Shown in pieces: positions 1 through 9,110 of a stretch of 64,000 nt of DNA. Source of the DNA: an uncultured Porphyromonadaceae bacterium (GTDB taxonomy: Bacteria; Bacteroidota; Bacteroidia; Bacteroidales; Muribaculaceae); assembly GCA_946187345.1 (NCBI GenBank), contig CAMHQD010000008.1, positions 1 through 64,000 on the forward strand, given 5' to 3'. The notes under the pieces are model-generated. The model saw only the letters and a list, made by a program, of their open reading frames with translations, was not told the DNA's origin and did no database searches. The position numbers and the translations under genes were made by a program. Within the stretch, counting starts at the first letter, position 1, and every line of letters begins with the position of its first letter.

Positions 1-10
1 GCCGCTTTGT

Positions 11-60
11 GAAGAGGCCCGCAGCCGTCCAACGGTCGCGGGCCTCTTCTTTTTCTTCTT
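11..60 (+). terminator. Rho-independent terminator of an upstream gene
   Basis: A 12-bp GC-rich stem (GAAGAGGCCCGC with its exact complement) closes a loop of about 15 bases and is followed by a T-rich run. It presumably ends a plus-strand gene lying before the window. Confidence 0.8.
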
Positions 61-75
61 ATTGCTTGTGGTTTA

Positions 76-107
76 TTTGCTTATATATTTTTTTTTATGT
101 AACTTTG
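76..107 (+). promoter_or_regulatory. Bacteroidetes-type promoter of guanine deaminase gene
   Basis: TTTG at 76-79 and TAACTTTG at 100-107 are separated by 20 bases, matching the Bacteroidetes -33/-7 consensus. It leaves a leader of about 35 bases before the ATG at 148. No purine riboswitch fold was recognised in the leader. Confidence 0.7.
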
Positions 108-147
108 CGGTGCAAAACTGATTAACATAAAACTAAAACTGACACTT

Positions 148-1422
148 ATGAAACTATACAAGGCAAACATACTTTTCACCCGCGACAAAGACCGCTTTGA
201 GGTGATTGAGCGTGGCTGCGTCGCTGTTGAAGATGGCTGCGTGGTGGGTGTTGCCGGCGATGAGTCGGCCTTTGCAGCCGATAGTGTGGAGGCTGTGATT
301 GATTATGGTGACAAGTTGTTGATACCGGCTATGTGTGATTTGCACGTGCACGCGCCGCAATACCGCAACCAGGGCCTCGCGATGGATTTGGAACTGATTC
401 CGTGGTTAAATAACTATACTTTTCCCGAGGAGGCGAAGTATGCTGAGGTGGCTTATGCCGAGCGGATGTATCGACGCTTTGTGCGAGACCTGTGGCGTTA
501 TGGCACGATGCGCACTGTGGCTTTCGCCACCGTCCACGAGAAGAGCACCAGGCTGCTGATGAACATATTCAAAGAAGCAGGCATGGGAGCGCTGGTGGGA
601 AAGGTGGATATGGATCGCAACAGTAGCGAGGCGTTGCAGACAACCGTCCACGATGCTGTCGCGGCCAACGAGGCGCTGATTGCCGAGTTTAATGAGCCCG
701 GCGCGTTGGTGCGGCCGATTATCACACCGCGTTTTATCCCGTCGTGCTCACCGGCGATGCTGCGCGAGTGCGGCCGGCTGGCGGCAAAGTACGGCCTGCC
801 GGTGCAGAGCCACTTGAGTGAGAATCCAAGTGAGGTGGAGTGGGTGCGTGAATTAGAGCCGGAGAGCCGTTTCTATGGCGACGCTTACGACCGCTATGGT
901 CTGTTCGGGCAGACGCCCACAGTGATGGCTCACTGTGTGTATAGTGGTGTTGATGAGATAGAGTTGATGGCAGAGCGCGGTGTGATGGTCGCTCATTGCC
1001 CGACGAGCAACCTGAACCTGAGCAGCGGCATGTCGCCGATACGCAAGTTCTTGGACCATGACGTGAAGGTGGGACTTGGCAGCGACATCAGCGGCGGTCA
1101 TGACCTGAGTATTTTCAGAATGATGGTCTACGCCGTGCAGGTGAGCAAGATGCACTATCAATATAATAACAAGCAGTCGCGGTTCTTGTCATTATCTGAG
1201 GTGTTCTGGCTGGCGACAAAGAGTGCGGGCTCGTTTTTCGGCAAGGTGGGTAGCTTTGAGCCGGGCTATGAGTTTGACGCGCTGGTGATTGACGATAGCG
1301 ACCTCAACTTCGACGGCTATACGTTGCCTCAACGCCTGGAACGCTTTATCTATCTGGGTGACGACCGCCAGATTGTCCATCGCTACTGCCGCGGCATTGA
1401 GGTGCCTGAACCAAAGTTGTAA
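148..1422 (+). CDS. guaD: Guanine deaminase (amidohydrolase family)
   Basis: Cytosolic metal-dependent hydrolase converting guanine to xanthine and ammonia in purine salvage or catabolism. The 424-residue protein has the metal-binding HVH pair (about residues 66-68) inside DLHVHAPQYRNQG, followed by the LELIPWLNNYTFPEE stretch typical of guanine deaminases rather than general amidohydrolases. SHLSEN (about 222), AHC (about 262) and GSD (about 311-313) supply the remaining ligands and the catalytic aspartate. The length matches the family. The ATG lies about 40 bases after a good promoter, and the gene appears monocistronic or loosely linked to the next one. An adenine deaminase at 33.2 kb gives the window two purine deaminases. 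Confidence 0.92.
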   Translation: MKLYKANILFTRDKDRFEVIERGCVAVEDGCVVGVAGDESAFAADSVEAVIDYGDKLLIPAMCDLHVHAPQYRNQGLAMDLELIPWLNNYTFPEEAKYAEVAYAERMYRRFVRDLWRYGTMRTVAFATVHEKSTRLLMNIFKEAGMGALVGKVDMDRNSSEALQTTVHDAVAANEALIAEFNEPGALVRPIITPRFIPSCSPAMLRECGRLAAKYGLPVQSHLSENPSEVEWVRELEPESRFYGDAYDRYGLFGQTPTVMAHCVYSGVDEIELMAERGVMVAHCPTSNLNLSSGMSPIRKFLDHDVKVGLGSDISGGHDLSIFRMMVYAVQVSKMHYQYNNKQSRFLSLSEVFWLATKSAGSFFGKVGSFEPGYEFDALVIDDSDLNFDGYTLPQRLERFIYLGDDRQIVHRYCRGIEVPEPKL

Positions 1423-1472
1423 TTCAAAATCTAATCGATTATTCGGATAAACGAGCAATCGAAATAATAATT

Positions 1473-3200
1473 TTGACGGGAAACAATAATAAAATAACCA
1501 AAAAGTTATATGCGGGGCTGCTCGTTCTCGTGGGCTTTGTGTTGCTGGCGATGAACTTGTCAGCGGGAATGAAGGCCGATGACTATGAGGCGATTCACAA
1601 CTTTGCCCGCCCCGACCGTTTGGCGACGCTTGGCACGTTGTGGGAGAGCACTGTAGCCTACTATAACAATGTGTGTGGTCGTGTTGCCAACCAGTTGCTG
1701 CAATTCTTCCTGTGCCTGCCGCAAGGACGATTGTTGTTTGCCGTGGTGAACACGCTTGTGGGTGTCGCGCTGGTGCACGCGCTGTCGCGCTTGTTGTCCT
1801 CCCGGCAACCCTCAAGGACGGGGCAAGCATCGTCCCTACAAGGTGGGGGCTCCGGATTGTTGTCGCTTTGCATGGCGATTGCAGTGACGGCCGTGTGGCT
1901 GCCGGCGCCCGGCGAGACGATGGTGTGGATGAGCGGCGCCACAGTTTACCTGTGGGGCTCCACGGCGATGTTGTGGCTGATGATATTGTTGTCCTCCCCC
2001 CAGCCCCGAACGGCCAGGCCAAGGCCAGGCCATACAGGAGGGGGAGTATGTCGCGTTATACTTTGCACTTTGTTAATCGCTTTTGCGGCAACATTTTGTG
2101 AGGCTAACTCGCTGCCGGTTTTCCTCGGCTTGCTGATAGCGTGGGTGGCCTCACCGAGGCGGCCAGGCCAAGGCCAGGCCCTACATAGTCCGGTCGGTGA
2201 GGTAGTTCCCGCCATGCTCGGCCTTTTTCTCGGACTGCTGATGGTGCTGTTGTCACCGGGCGGATGGAGCCGTCTTGAAAGTGGTGACAGCATCACGGTC
2301 ACCGGAGGGGTGTGGCATGTAATAGCGGTGCATATAACCAATGTGTGGCATGCGGCCGGGTGGACGTTGCTCGCGGCTTTGGTGGTGACGGGCATCCACG
2401 CGTGGGTGAACCGGCGTATCGAACTGACACATACGGTGCTGATAGGAGCGGTGGCATCGTCGCTGCTTTTCGGCGTGCCTCAAGAGCGCACCTACTTCCT
2501 GCCGGTGGCTGTGGCGTCAGTCGTAATCCTCTCGCCGGTCGTGAGACTATTGGAGCGACAAGCCGCGCGCAATGTGCTGCCTGTTACCTGCTGCTTACTG
2601 CTTGCAGTGGCCGGCGTGGCAATGGCCGAGGGGCTCTACGTGGGGTGGAAACATTGGCAATGGGAGAGCGCGCAATTGGCGGCGGTGAAGGCCGCGCCGC
2701 GTGAGGCGGTGTTGCCGGCGGCGTGGTTCAGCCATAGCAGCCGTTGGGTGAAACCCGAGCGCCACGATAGCGAGAGTTATGTGTCGTTCAACCGTTTCTA
2801 TGCCTCGCTATACGGCAAGGATAATGTTCAGTGGGTGCGCGAGGAATTGTTGAAACGCTATGATGCGGGGACGCTGCTGGCGCAAAGTACGAAGTTCGAA
2901 GTACAAAGTGCAAAGTACAAAGTGCAAAGTGCGAGGTGTGATGTAAAAACGGTGTTTGAGATGAATGACGCGGAGCGGCACCTGCTTGTGCCGGTCAGGC
3001 GTGATGATGTGCGTGGTGTCGTCGGCAAGGTGGTGATGCGCGACAGCGTGGGCAACGTGCTGCTGACGAGAACGTATTTCAACTTGCGGTGTGATAGCCT
3101 GGGCTGCGACGTGGCGGTGCTGCCGCCGCTCGTGCCTGGCGCGAAGACAATAGAAATGAATTTGACCGACAAAAGAATATTGCGATGGACGAGAGAGTAA
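1473..3200 (+). CDS. Multi-pass membrane protein, DUF6056/glucosyltransferase-like
   Basis: An integral membrane protein of about 575 residues with around ten hydrophobic segments and an early [13 protein letters not shown] motif followed by a VCGRVANQ motif. This resembles the uncharacterised DUF6056 or GtrIII-like glucosyltransferase membrane families; no activity can be assigned. The start is a TTG at 1473, chosen because the first membrane segment would otherwise be clipped; an ATG at 1550 is the alternative. The last 16 bases overlap ruvC. The reading frame contains at least four stretches of dispersed intergenic-type repeat (near 1807-1849, 2009-2038, 2159-2184 and 2881-2937) that add Gly/Arg-rich or KFEVQS-like peptides, probably in loops. 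The frame nevertheless stays open. Confidence 0.65.
   Translation: MTGNNNKITKKLYAGLLVLVGFVLLAMNLSAGMKADDYEAIHNFARPDRLATLGTLWESTVAYYNNVCGRVANQLLQFFLCLPQGRLLFAVVNTLVGVALVHALSRLLSSRQPSRTGQASSLQGGGSGLLSLCMAIAVTAVWLPAPGETMVWMSGATVYLWGSTAMLWLMILLSSPQPRTARPRPGHTGGGVCRVILCTLLIAFAATFCEANSLPVFLGLLIAWVASPRRPGQGQALHSPVGEVVPAMLGLFLGLLMVLLSPGGWSRLESGDSITVTGGVWHVIAVHITNVWHAAGWTLLAALVVTGIHAWVNRRIELTHTVLIGAVASSLLFGVPQERTYFLPVAVASVVILSPVVRLLERQAARNVLPVTCCLLLAVAGVAMAEGLYVGWKHWQWESAQLAAVKAAPREAVLPAAWFSHSSRWVKPERHDSESYVSFNRFYASLYGKDNVQWVREELLKRYDAGTLLAQSTKFEVQSAKYKVQSARCDVKTVFEMNDAERHLLVPVRRDDVRGVVGKVVMRDSVGNVLLTRTYFNLRCDSLGCDVAVLPPLVPGAKTIEMNLTDKRILRWTRE
2009..2038 (+). repeat. Dispersed repeat GGCCAGGCCAAGGCCAGGCC, in frame
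   Basis: One copy of a short GC-rich word. Further copies lie at 2159-2184 and 58761-58788, with a degenerate copy at 11666-11691. Here it is read in frame within a membrane-protein gene and adds a Pro-Arg-Pro-Gly type insertion. The other copies are intergenic, except the one at 2159. Confidence 0.75.
2159..2184 (+). repeat. Dispersed repeat GGCCAGGCCAAGGCCAGGCC, second in-frame copy
   Basis: Second copy inside the same membrane-protein gene, followed by CCTAC as in the intergenic copy at 58761. It encodes RRPGQGQAL, which has no counterpart expected of a membrane segment. Confidence 0.75.
2881..2937 (+). repeat. AAAGTACGAAGT-type tandem words, in frame
   Basis: Degenerate tandem 10- to 11-mers of the type AAAGTACAAAGTGC, encoding a [18 protein letters not shown] insertion near the C-terminus of the membrane protein. 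Reverse-complement words of the same family occur at 9941-9975 and 38939-38972, both also in coding sequence. A looser version lies upstream of tpiA (25258-25300). Confidence 0.75.
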
Positions 3201-3760
3201 GAGAGTATGACAACATCATCATCGGCATCGACCCCGGCACTAATGTGATGGGTTACGGTTTGATTGGTGTCAAGGGGAAAAAGACGGTTGTGATGCTTGC
3301 GATGGGAGTGATTAAACTCAATCGCATGGAGGATCATTACATGCGGCTGCGGCGTATCTTCGAGCGCGTGAGCGGATTGGTGGAAGAGTTTCTGCCAGAT
3401 GAGATGGCCCTCGAGGCCCCGTTCTACGGCAAGAACGTGCAGTCGATGCTCAAGTTGGGGCGCGCCCAGGGTGTGGCGATGGCCGCCGCGCTCACACGCG
3501 ACATTCCCATCGCCGAGTATGAGCCCCGCAAGGTGAAGATGGCCATCACCGGCAACGGCGGCGCGAGCAAGGAGCAGGTGGCGGAGATGCTGCGGCGCAC
3601 GATGCACATCCCCGACGACCAGATGCCGCACTTTCTCGACGCCACCGACGCGCTGGCCGTCGCGCTGTGCCACTACTACGAGCGGCAGAAGCCCGTACCC
3701 TCCCACGGCGCCACTTCGTGGAAAACCTTCATCGCCCAACACCCCGACCGCGTCAAGTGA
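3185..3760 (+). CDS. ruvC: Holliday junction resolvase RuvC
   Basis: Endonuclease that cuts four-way DNA junctions during recombinational repair, working with RuvAB. The 191-residue product has the RNase H-like fold signatures: the first catalytic Asp in [15 protein letters not shown], the second acidic residue in [11 protein letters not shown], and the C-terminal [12 protein letters not shown] motif carrying the last aspartates. The length is normal for the family. It starts 16 bp inside the preceding membrane-protein gene, so the two are probably cotranscribed. An ATG at 3185 was chosen; initiation a few codons later would not change the domain. Confidence 0.93.
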   Translation: MDERVREYDNIIIGIDPGTNVMGYGLIGVKGKKTVVMLAMGVIKLNRMEDHYMRLRRIFERVSGLVEEFLPDEMALEAPFYGKNVQSMLKLGRAQGVAMAAALTRDIPIAEYEPRKVKMAITGNGGASKEQVAEMLRRTMHIPDDQMPHFLDATDALAVALCHYYERQKPVPSHGATSWKTFIAQHPDRVK

Positions 3761-3821
3761 CTTTAGGACTTTGCTGCCTGATTTAACGCACAACCTTGAA
3801 CCGTCATCGTATGTCGCGCAT

Positions 3822-3850
3822 ATACGAGACTTCGTCTCGCAATACAAAAC
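3822..3850 (+). repeat. TACGAGACTTCGTCTCG hairpin element, copy 1
   Basis: A perfect short palindrome (CGAGAC-TTC-GTCTCG) followed by CAATACAAAACT. An almost identical element lies at 58799-58828 with the same flanking bases. Both are downstream of plus-strand genes and may act as a weak terminator or REP-like element. The remainder of the 3761-3963 gap is AT-rich and carries the promoter of the next operon. Confidence 0.7.
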
Positions 3851-3903
3851 TTGTTTTATCTTGGAGGTGGAAGGTGGTGCTATTTGTGATTAATTCATTG
3901 TGA

Positions 3904-3938
3904 TTTGTGGTGAATAATAAGATTTTTTTGTAATTTTG
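3904..3938 (+). promoter_or_regulatory. Probable promoter of the efflux operon
   Basis: TAATTTTG at 3931-3938 fits the -7 box. A TTTG at 3904-3907 is 23 bases upstream, slightly longer than the usual spacing. The first ORF starts 26 bases downstream. Confidence 0.55.
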
Positions 3939-3963
3939 TGCTTGCGTTTACTGGAATTCATTA

Positions 3964-5397
3964 ATGAATATGCGTAAAATATTGAGTATTATGGTTCTTG
4001 CGGCCGTGGCGTTGTCCGCCGCGGCGCAGCAAGGTGTCGTCACGCTCGACTCGTGTCGCGCGATGGCGTTGCGCGGCAATAAAGAGTTGCTTAAGGCCGA
4101 GGCCGAGATTGAGAAGGCGGGCTACCAGCGAAAGCAGGCTCACGCGGCCTACCTGCCGGGCATCGATTTGGAGTCGATGTATCTCTACAACAGCCGCAAA
4201 CTGTCGCTGGTTGACCAAGACCAGTTACTGCCGGTGAAGAACTTCAACCCGGCCACGGGTGCCTACGACTTCGCGCTTGTGACCGACCCCACGACGGGTA
4301 TGCCGGTGCAGGTGGGCGGTCAGTATGTGCCGTCGCAGGTGGCACTGCTGCCCAAGAGTGCGTTGACATATAATGTCCACAACGTGTTTGCCGGCGCGCT
4401 GACGGTGACACAGCCCATCTATATGGGCGGCAAAATCAAGGCGATGAACGACATCACGGGCTATGCCGAGCAGTTGGCGGTCGCCCTGCGCGACAACAAG
4501 GCTCGCGACGTGGTGTATGCCGTGGATGCCGCCTATTGGCAGGTGGTGTCGCTGCGTGCCAAGCACGAGTTGGCCTCGGGATATGTCGACCTGCTGCGCC
4601 ATCTGCAGCGCGATGTTCAGGCGATGGTCACCGAGGGTGTGGCGACGCGGTCGGCGCAACTCAACGTCGACGTGAAACTCAATGAGGCCGAGGTGGATCT
4701 GACACGCGTGGAGAATGGCCTGGTGCTGTCGCGTATGGCGTTGGCCCAGTTATGTGGCCTGCCGGTGAACACCGCGATGACGCTTGCCGACGAGAACCGC
4801 AAGTCGTGGGACATCACGCCGCGCTCGACGACCATCGATATGGATCGCGTGTACGCCTCCCGCAGCGACGTGCGTGCTCTCACTTTGGCCACCGATATAT
4901 ATGACGGCCAGGCGCGTGTGGCCCGCAGCGAGATGTTGCCGAGCCTTGCCGCCGTTGCCGCCTATCATGTGACAAATCCCAACAGTTATAACGGCTTCAA
5001 GAACCGTTTCGCGGGAATGTTCTCGCTGGGGGTGACGCTCAAGGTGCCCATCTGGCATTGGGGCGGCCCGCAAAACAAATATAAGGCCGCAAAAACCGAG
5101 GCCCGCATCAAACGCTTGGAACTTGACGAGGCCAAAGAGAAGATTGAGTTGCAGGTGACGCAGGCCCGCTACCGCTACGATGAGTCGCTCAAGACGTTGC
5201 GCGCCACTACCGCCAACCTCGAGAAGGCCGATGAGAACCTGCGCGTGGCCAACCTGGCCTTCAAGGAGGGAATGTCGACTGCCGACGACGTGATGACGGC
5301 CCAGACGGCTTGGCTCAAGGCCAATAGCGAGCATATCGACGCCGAGATTGACGTCCAACTGTGTGACGTATACCTCTCGAAGGTGATGGGGGAGTGA
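3964..5397 (+). CDS. TolC-family outer membrane efflux protein
   Basis: Outer-membrane channel of a tripartite export system. The 477-residue protein has a signal peptide ending near SAAAQQ, then the two internal repeats of long heptad-rich helices characteristic of TolC/OEP proteins (for example LDSCRAMALRGNKELLKAEAEIEKA early on and a second helical repeat around residues 360-470). It opens an operon with an HlyD-type adaptor and two ABC-2 permeases. The substrate cannot be inferred from sequence. Confidence 0.88.
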   Translation: MNMRKILSIMVLAAVALSAAAQQGVVTLDSCRAMALRGNKELLKAEAEIEKAGYQRKQAHAAYLPGIDLESMYLYNSRKLSLVDQDQLLPVKNFNPATGAYDFALVTDPTTGMPVQVGGQYVPSQVALLPKSALTYNVHNVFAGALTVTQPIYMGGKIKAMNDITGYAEQLAVALRDNKARDVVYAVDAAYWQVVSLRAKHELASGYVDLLRHLQRDVQAMVTEGVATRSAQLNVDVKLNEAEVDLTRVENGLVLSRMALAQLCGLPVNTAMTLADENRKSWDITPRSTTIDMDRVYASRSDVRALTLATDIYDGQARVARSEMLPSLAAVAAYHVTNPNSYNGFKNRFAGMFSLGVTLKVPIWHWGGPQNKYKAAKTEARIKRLELDEAKEKIELQVTQARYRYDESLKTLRATTANLEKADENLRVANLAFKEGMSTADDVMTAQTAWLKANSEHIDAEIDVQLCDVYLSKVMGE

Positions 5398-5484
5398 ACT
5401 TTTAATTCATAATTAGCGCACATTAGTTAAGACATATAGAAACTCCAGGGATCCTATATTAAAAAGCCAACAATACAACAAGAT

Positions 5485-6492
5485 ATGGAACAAGAAGAGA
5501 ACAACAAGAGAGTGAGCCGCCGCGACCGCGGCTTGTTGATGGCGCTTGTGGTGTTTGCCATCATTGTGGCGGGCATCGCCATCGTTGGCATGCTGCTGAT
5601 TAAGGCCCCTGACACGGTTGTGCAGGGTCAGGCCGACTGTGACGAGGTGCGCGTTAGCGGCAAGACAAGTGGCCGCGTGGTGCGCTTCTTTGTGCGCGAG
5701 GGCGACAAGGTGCGCAAGGGCGACACTCTGGTGAGCATCTATTCGAGTGTGCTTGACGCGAAGTTGTTTCAGGCTCAGAGCATGCAGAACGCCGCTGCCG
5801 CTCAAAGTCGCAAGGCTGATGCCGGCACTCGCGGCGAGTTGAAGCAGGGTGCCTATAACGTTTGGCAGCAGGCGATTGCCGCCGAGACGATTGCCCGCAA
5901 GACGTTTGAGCGCGTCAATAACCTCTATGAGCAGGGCGTGACCACGGCGCAGAAGCGTGACGAGGCCCGTGCCGCTCTCGACGCCGCTACGGCCCAGGTG
6001 GCCGCAGCCAAGTCGCAGTATGACATGGCTGTCAATGGCGCTCAACAGGAGGACAAGCAGGCGGCGCGTAGCATGGCAGACGCGGCTCGCGGCACGGTGA
6101 TGGAGGTTCAGTCGATGCTCGAAGACCAGTATCTGCTGGCACCCTGCGACGGCGAGATAAGTGAGATATATCCTCATGAGGGTGAACTTGTGGTGATGGG
6201 CACTCCCATCATGAGCGTGGCGCGCCTGCAGGATATGTGGACGAGTTTCTCACTGCGCGAGGACAAACTCGACAGCATCGCCGTGGGCAAGAAAATAAAC
6301 GTTGTCATCCCCGCTTTGGGTGACAAGCAGGCTCAGATGGAGGTGTACTACATACACGATATGGGCAGTTACGCCACCTGGCAGGCGGCAAAGGCTTATG
6401 GTGACTATGACCGCAAGACCTTCGAGGTGAAAGCGCGTCCAGTGGAGCCGATTGAGAACTTCCGCCCCGGCATGAGCGTTATCCTGAAGTAA
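5485..6492 (+). CDS. HlyD/EmrA-family periplasmic adaptor protein
   Basis: Membrane-fusion protein linking an inner-membrane exporter to the TolC-type channel. The 335-residue product has one N-terminal membrane helix (about residues 19-38) and a biotinyl-lipoyl-like segment with GRVVRFFVREGDKVRKGD. A coiled-coil hairpin at about 95-195 is rich in Ala/Gln/Lys, followed by the second lipoyl half (APCDGEISEIYPHEGELVV) and a beta-barrel domain. It lies 87 bp after the tolC-like gene; the gap holds no clear terminator. Specificity is unknown. Confidence 0.88.
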   Translation: MEQEENNKRVSRRDRGLLMALVVFAIIVAGIAIVGMLLIKAPDTVVQGQADCDEVRVSGKTSGRVVRFFVREGDKVRKGDTLVSIYSSVLDAKLFQAQSMQNAAAAQSRKADAGTRGELKQGAYNVWQQAIAAETIARKTFERVNNLYEQGVTTAQKRDEARAALDAATAQVAAAKSQYDMAVNGAQQEDKQAARSMADAARGTVMEVQSMLEDQYLLAPCDGEISEIYPHEGELVVMGTPIMSVARLQDMWTSFSLREDKLDSIAVGKKINVVIPALGDKQAQMEVYYIHDMGSYATWQAAKAYGDYDRKTFEVKARPVEPIENFRPGMSVILK

Positions 6493-6542
6493 CTAAGAGT
6501 CTTAAGAACTCTAAGGCTAACGCCTGTTAACTACCGACGAAT

Positions 6543-7703
6543 ATGCATTACGTGATAGACTCATTGTGGCGCGGTGCGGTGCAGTTGGTGCGTCGTCCGA
6601 TGTACGTGCTGATGATTGTCATCATGCCTGTGTTGTGTGCGTGGTTCTTGCTTGATTTGCTCAAGGAAGGGCCGCTGCAGCGCGTGCCGGTGGCGATGGT
6701 CGACTTGGATCGCAGCGGAGTATCACGCTCGTTGGCCCGCAATCTGGGCTCGTTCCAGCAGGTGGAGGTCACCAACCACTACACCTCGTTTGCTCAGGCC
6801 AAAGACGCCGTGCAGCGTGGTCGTGTGATGGGATTCTTCCTCATACCCGAGGATTTTGAGGAGAATCTGCTTGCCGGCCGTCAGCCCGTGCTGAGTTACT
6901 ACGTGAACTATGCCTACTTCGCGCCCGGGTCAATGCAGTACAAGGGATTCAAGACTATCAGTGTTATGGTGGGCGGCTCGGTGGTGAGGACGGTGATGCG
7001 CACTGTGGGTATGAGAGACGAGGCTATCAAGCCGTTGCTGTTGCCTTATGCCACGCACGTGCATATGCCGGGCAACCCCTACTTGAATTATAACTTCTAT
7101 CTTAACTCATCGTTTGTGCCCACGTTGCTGTCGCTATTTATCCTGATGGTGACTGCCTTTGCGTTGGGTACGGAACTCAAGAGCGGTTTGAGCCCGCGCT
7201 GGCTCGAGCGCGCCGGCGGTAATGTTGTCATTGCTCTGTGGGGCAAGTTGTTGCCGCAAACGGTTCTGTTTACCGTTGTGGGTTGGTTTATCCAATGGAT
7301 GATGTACGTCCAGTTCCATTTCCCGTTAAACTGCTCGCCGTGGGCGATGATATTGGCCATGCCGCTGCTTGTGTTGGCCAATCAAGGCTTTGCGGTGACG
7401 ATGTTTTGCTTCGTGCCCAACTTCCGTTTAGGCACGACGGTGTGCACGCTTTTCGGTATGCTGTCGTTCTCGTTCTGTGGCTTCTCGCTGCCTGCCGAGT
7501 CGATGTATCCGTGGATTGCTTCTATAGGTTATATGATGCCGAGCAAGTATTACTTCCTTATTTCGACCGATCAGGCGCTGAACGGGTTGCCGTTGTATTA
7601 CTCGCGGGTTTACTATGCGATGCTGATAGCGTTCACTCTGTTGCCGCTGCCGTTGTTGTGGCGCCTGAAACGCGAGGCAGCCGACCCTGTATATATTCCC
7701 TAA
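6543..7703 (+). CDS. ABC-2 type transporter permease
   Basis: Inner-membrane permease of the YhhJ/YbhS type. The 386 residues comprise one N-terminal helix (VLMIVIMPVLCAWFLLDLL), a large extracytoplasmic domain with the VPVAMVDLDRSGVSRSLARNL motif seen in this family, and five or so C-terminal membrane helices. A paralogous permease follows after 15 bp. No ATP-binding subunit is encoded in the operon or elsewhere in the window, so energy coupling is unexplained; the pair may use an unlinked ATPase. Confidence 0.85.
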   Translation: MHYVIDSLWRGAVQLVRRPMYVLMIVIMPVLCAWFLLDLLKEGPLQRVPVAMVDLDRSGVSRSLARNLGSFQQVEVTNHYTSFAQAKDAVQRGRVMGFFLIPEDFEENLLAGRQPVLSYYVNYAYFAPGSMQYKGFKTISVMVGGSVVRTVMRTVGMRDEAIKPLLLPYATHVHMPGNPYLNYNFYLNSSFVPTLLSLFILMVTAFALGTELKSGLSPRWLERAGGNVVIALWGKLLPQTVLFTVVGWFIQWMMYVQFHFPLNCSPWAMILAMPLLVLANQGFAVTMFCFVPNFRLGTTVCTLFGMLSFSFCGFSLPAESMYPWIASIGYMMPSKYYFLISTDQALNGLPLYYSRVYYAMLIAFTLLPLPLLWRLKREAADPVYIP

Positions 7704-7718
7704 TGTGAATTGTGAATT

Positions 7719-8924
7719 ATGTTAAAGGTAATGCGAAACGAGTTCCGGCTTGTGATGGCCGACCAGGGAGTGCTTGTGTTCTTCCTGCTGTTGTGCTTTG
7801 CCTATCCGATACTGTACTCGTTGATATATAACACTGAGGTGGCACGCAACGTGCCCACCGTCGTTGTTGATGACAGTCGCAGCCATGCCAGTCGTGAGAT
7901 TGTGCGAAATATAGACGCTACGCCCGAGGTGGCTGTTGTTGGCATTGTGCCGTCAATGAGCGAGGCTCGCGACTGTATGGCTCGCAAGGACTGCTATGCC
8001 ATCATCCACATTGACCGCGATTTTGGTCGCGACAACGCGCGTGGAGACCAGCGTCACATCAGCGCCTACTGCGACATGTCGGTGATGATGCGCTACAAGA
8101 ATGTGCTTTCTGGACTTGTCGGCGCCACCCAGCATGAGGCCGAGCGCACCCAAGCGCTGGCTGTCGCTCCCGTGTTGTATAACACCGGCGGTATCGTTAA
8201 CGCCCGGCATGTGCCCATCGGCAACACCGGTATGGGCATGGCGAGCGCCATTCTGCTGTTTGTGTTGCCGCTTGTGTTGCAGCAAAGTATGCTGTTGGGC
8301 ATCGGTATGCTGCATGGCGGCAGCATGGAGCGCCGTCGCCACTGTGCCGGTAAAGACCCGTTAGAGGTCAAGGCCGGTGTCATTCCCACCGTGCTTGGCA
8401 AGTCGTTGTGCTATCTGATTATTTATGCCCTGCCATCTGTGTTTGTGCTTCACGTCACGCCACATATCTTCGACTATCCCCAGAATGCCAATCCGCTGGC
8501 CGTGATTGCTCTCGCGTTGCCGTTTCTGTTGGGTGTGTCGCTGATGGGACAGACGATAAAGGTGTTTATCAACGAGCGTGAGAGCACGTTCCTGATGATT
8601 GTGTTCTCGTCAATCGTGTTTATATTCCTCAGTGGAGCATCTTGGCCCCGCTTCGAGATTAGCACGTTCTGGAAGGCCGTGGGCGATGTGGTGCCCGGCG
8701 TGTGGATGGGTAACGCCTATGTGCTGATGAAGAGTGACGGAGCCTCGTTATGGCAAGTGGCTCGCCATATGGCTATTCTTTGGGGTCAATGCGCAATCTT
8801 TTTCGCGTTGGCTTGTCTTGTCGAGAAATACATCAGCCGGCCGCGTTACGCCCGTTACCAAGAGCGTGCCCAAGAGGATCCCACGCTGGCCCATCGCCTT
8901 GAGTTGATTAAGAATGGCGAGTAA
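7719..8924 (+). CDS. ABC-2 type transporter permease (second subunit)
   Basis: Paralogue of the preceding permease and probable heterodimer partner. The 401 residues show the same layout: an N-terminal membrane helix, an extracytoplasmic domain with VPTVVVDDSRSHASREIVRNI, then a C-terminal membrane domain starting with the MASAILLFVLPLVLQQS helix. It is closely spaced after the first permease and followed 3 bp later by a very small basic ORF. The operon order adaptor-permease-permease after a TolC gene is recurrent in Bacteroidales. Confidence 0.85.
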   Translation: MLKVMRNEFRLVMADQGVLVFFLLLCFAYPILYSLIYNTEVARNVPTVVVDDSRSHASREIVRNIDATPEVAVVGIVPSMSEARDCMARKDCYAIIHIDRDFGRDNARGDQRHISAYCDMSVMMRYKNVLSGLVGATQHEAERTQALAVAPVLYNTGGIVNARHVPIGNTGMGMASAILLFVLPLVLQQSMLLGIGMLHGGSMERRRHCAGKDPLEVKAGVIPTVLGKSLCYLIIYALPSVFVLHVTPHIFDYPQNANPLAVIALALPFLLGVSLMGQTIKVFINERESTFLMIVFSSIVFIFLSGASWPRFEISTFWKAVGDVVPGVWMGNAYVLMKSDGASLWQVARHMAILWGQCAIFFALACLVEKYISRPRYARYQERAQEDPTLAHRLELIKNGE

Positions 8925-8927
8925 CTG

Positions 8928-9080
8928 ATGGCCGACAACTACGTTGAATACCACCGTCAGGAGTATGAGCAATGGAAGGCTCGACGTGATAAGAAGCGTC
9001 AAGCCGAACTTCGCCGTCGCCTGGCCGCCATCATGGCTCGCCGTGCCGCGGAGCGTGGTGAGAAACGTCCTGAGTCGTGA
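8928..9080 (+). CDS. Small basic protein of 50 residues, unknown function
   Basis: An ATG three bases after the permease stop opens a 50-codon frame ending TGA at 9078-9080. It begins MADNYVEYHRQEYEQWKARR and continues as a highly charged, Arg/Lys/Glu-rich, presumably helical peptide with no membrane segment. The tight spacing suggests translation from the efflux mRNA. Short proteins beginning MADNYLE/MADNFLE with similar charge are, as far as I recall, common in Bacteroidales and sometimes mis-annotated as dehydrogenases. No function can be stated. Confidence 0.6.
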   Translation: MADNYVEYHRQEYEQWKARRDKKRQAELRRRLAAIMARRAAERGEKRPES

Positions 9081-9110
9081 TTTTAGAGTGGATCGCAAAA
9101 CTGAACGCTA

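Noticed and set aside
61..147. Purine riboswitch in front of the guanine deaminase gene
   Set aside because: The leader after the predicted transcription start is only about 35 bases, too short for the aptamer, and lacks its conserved loops.
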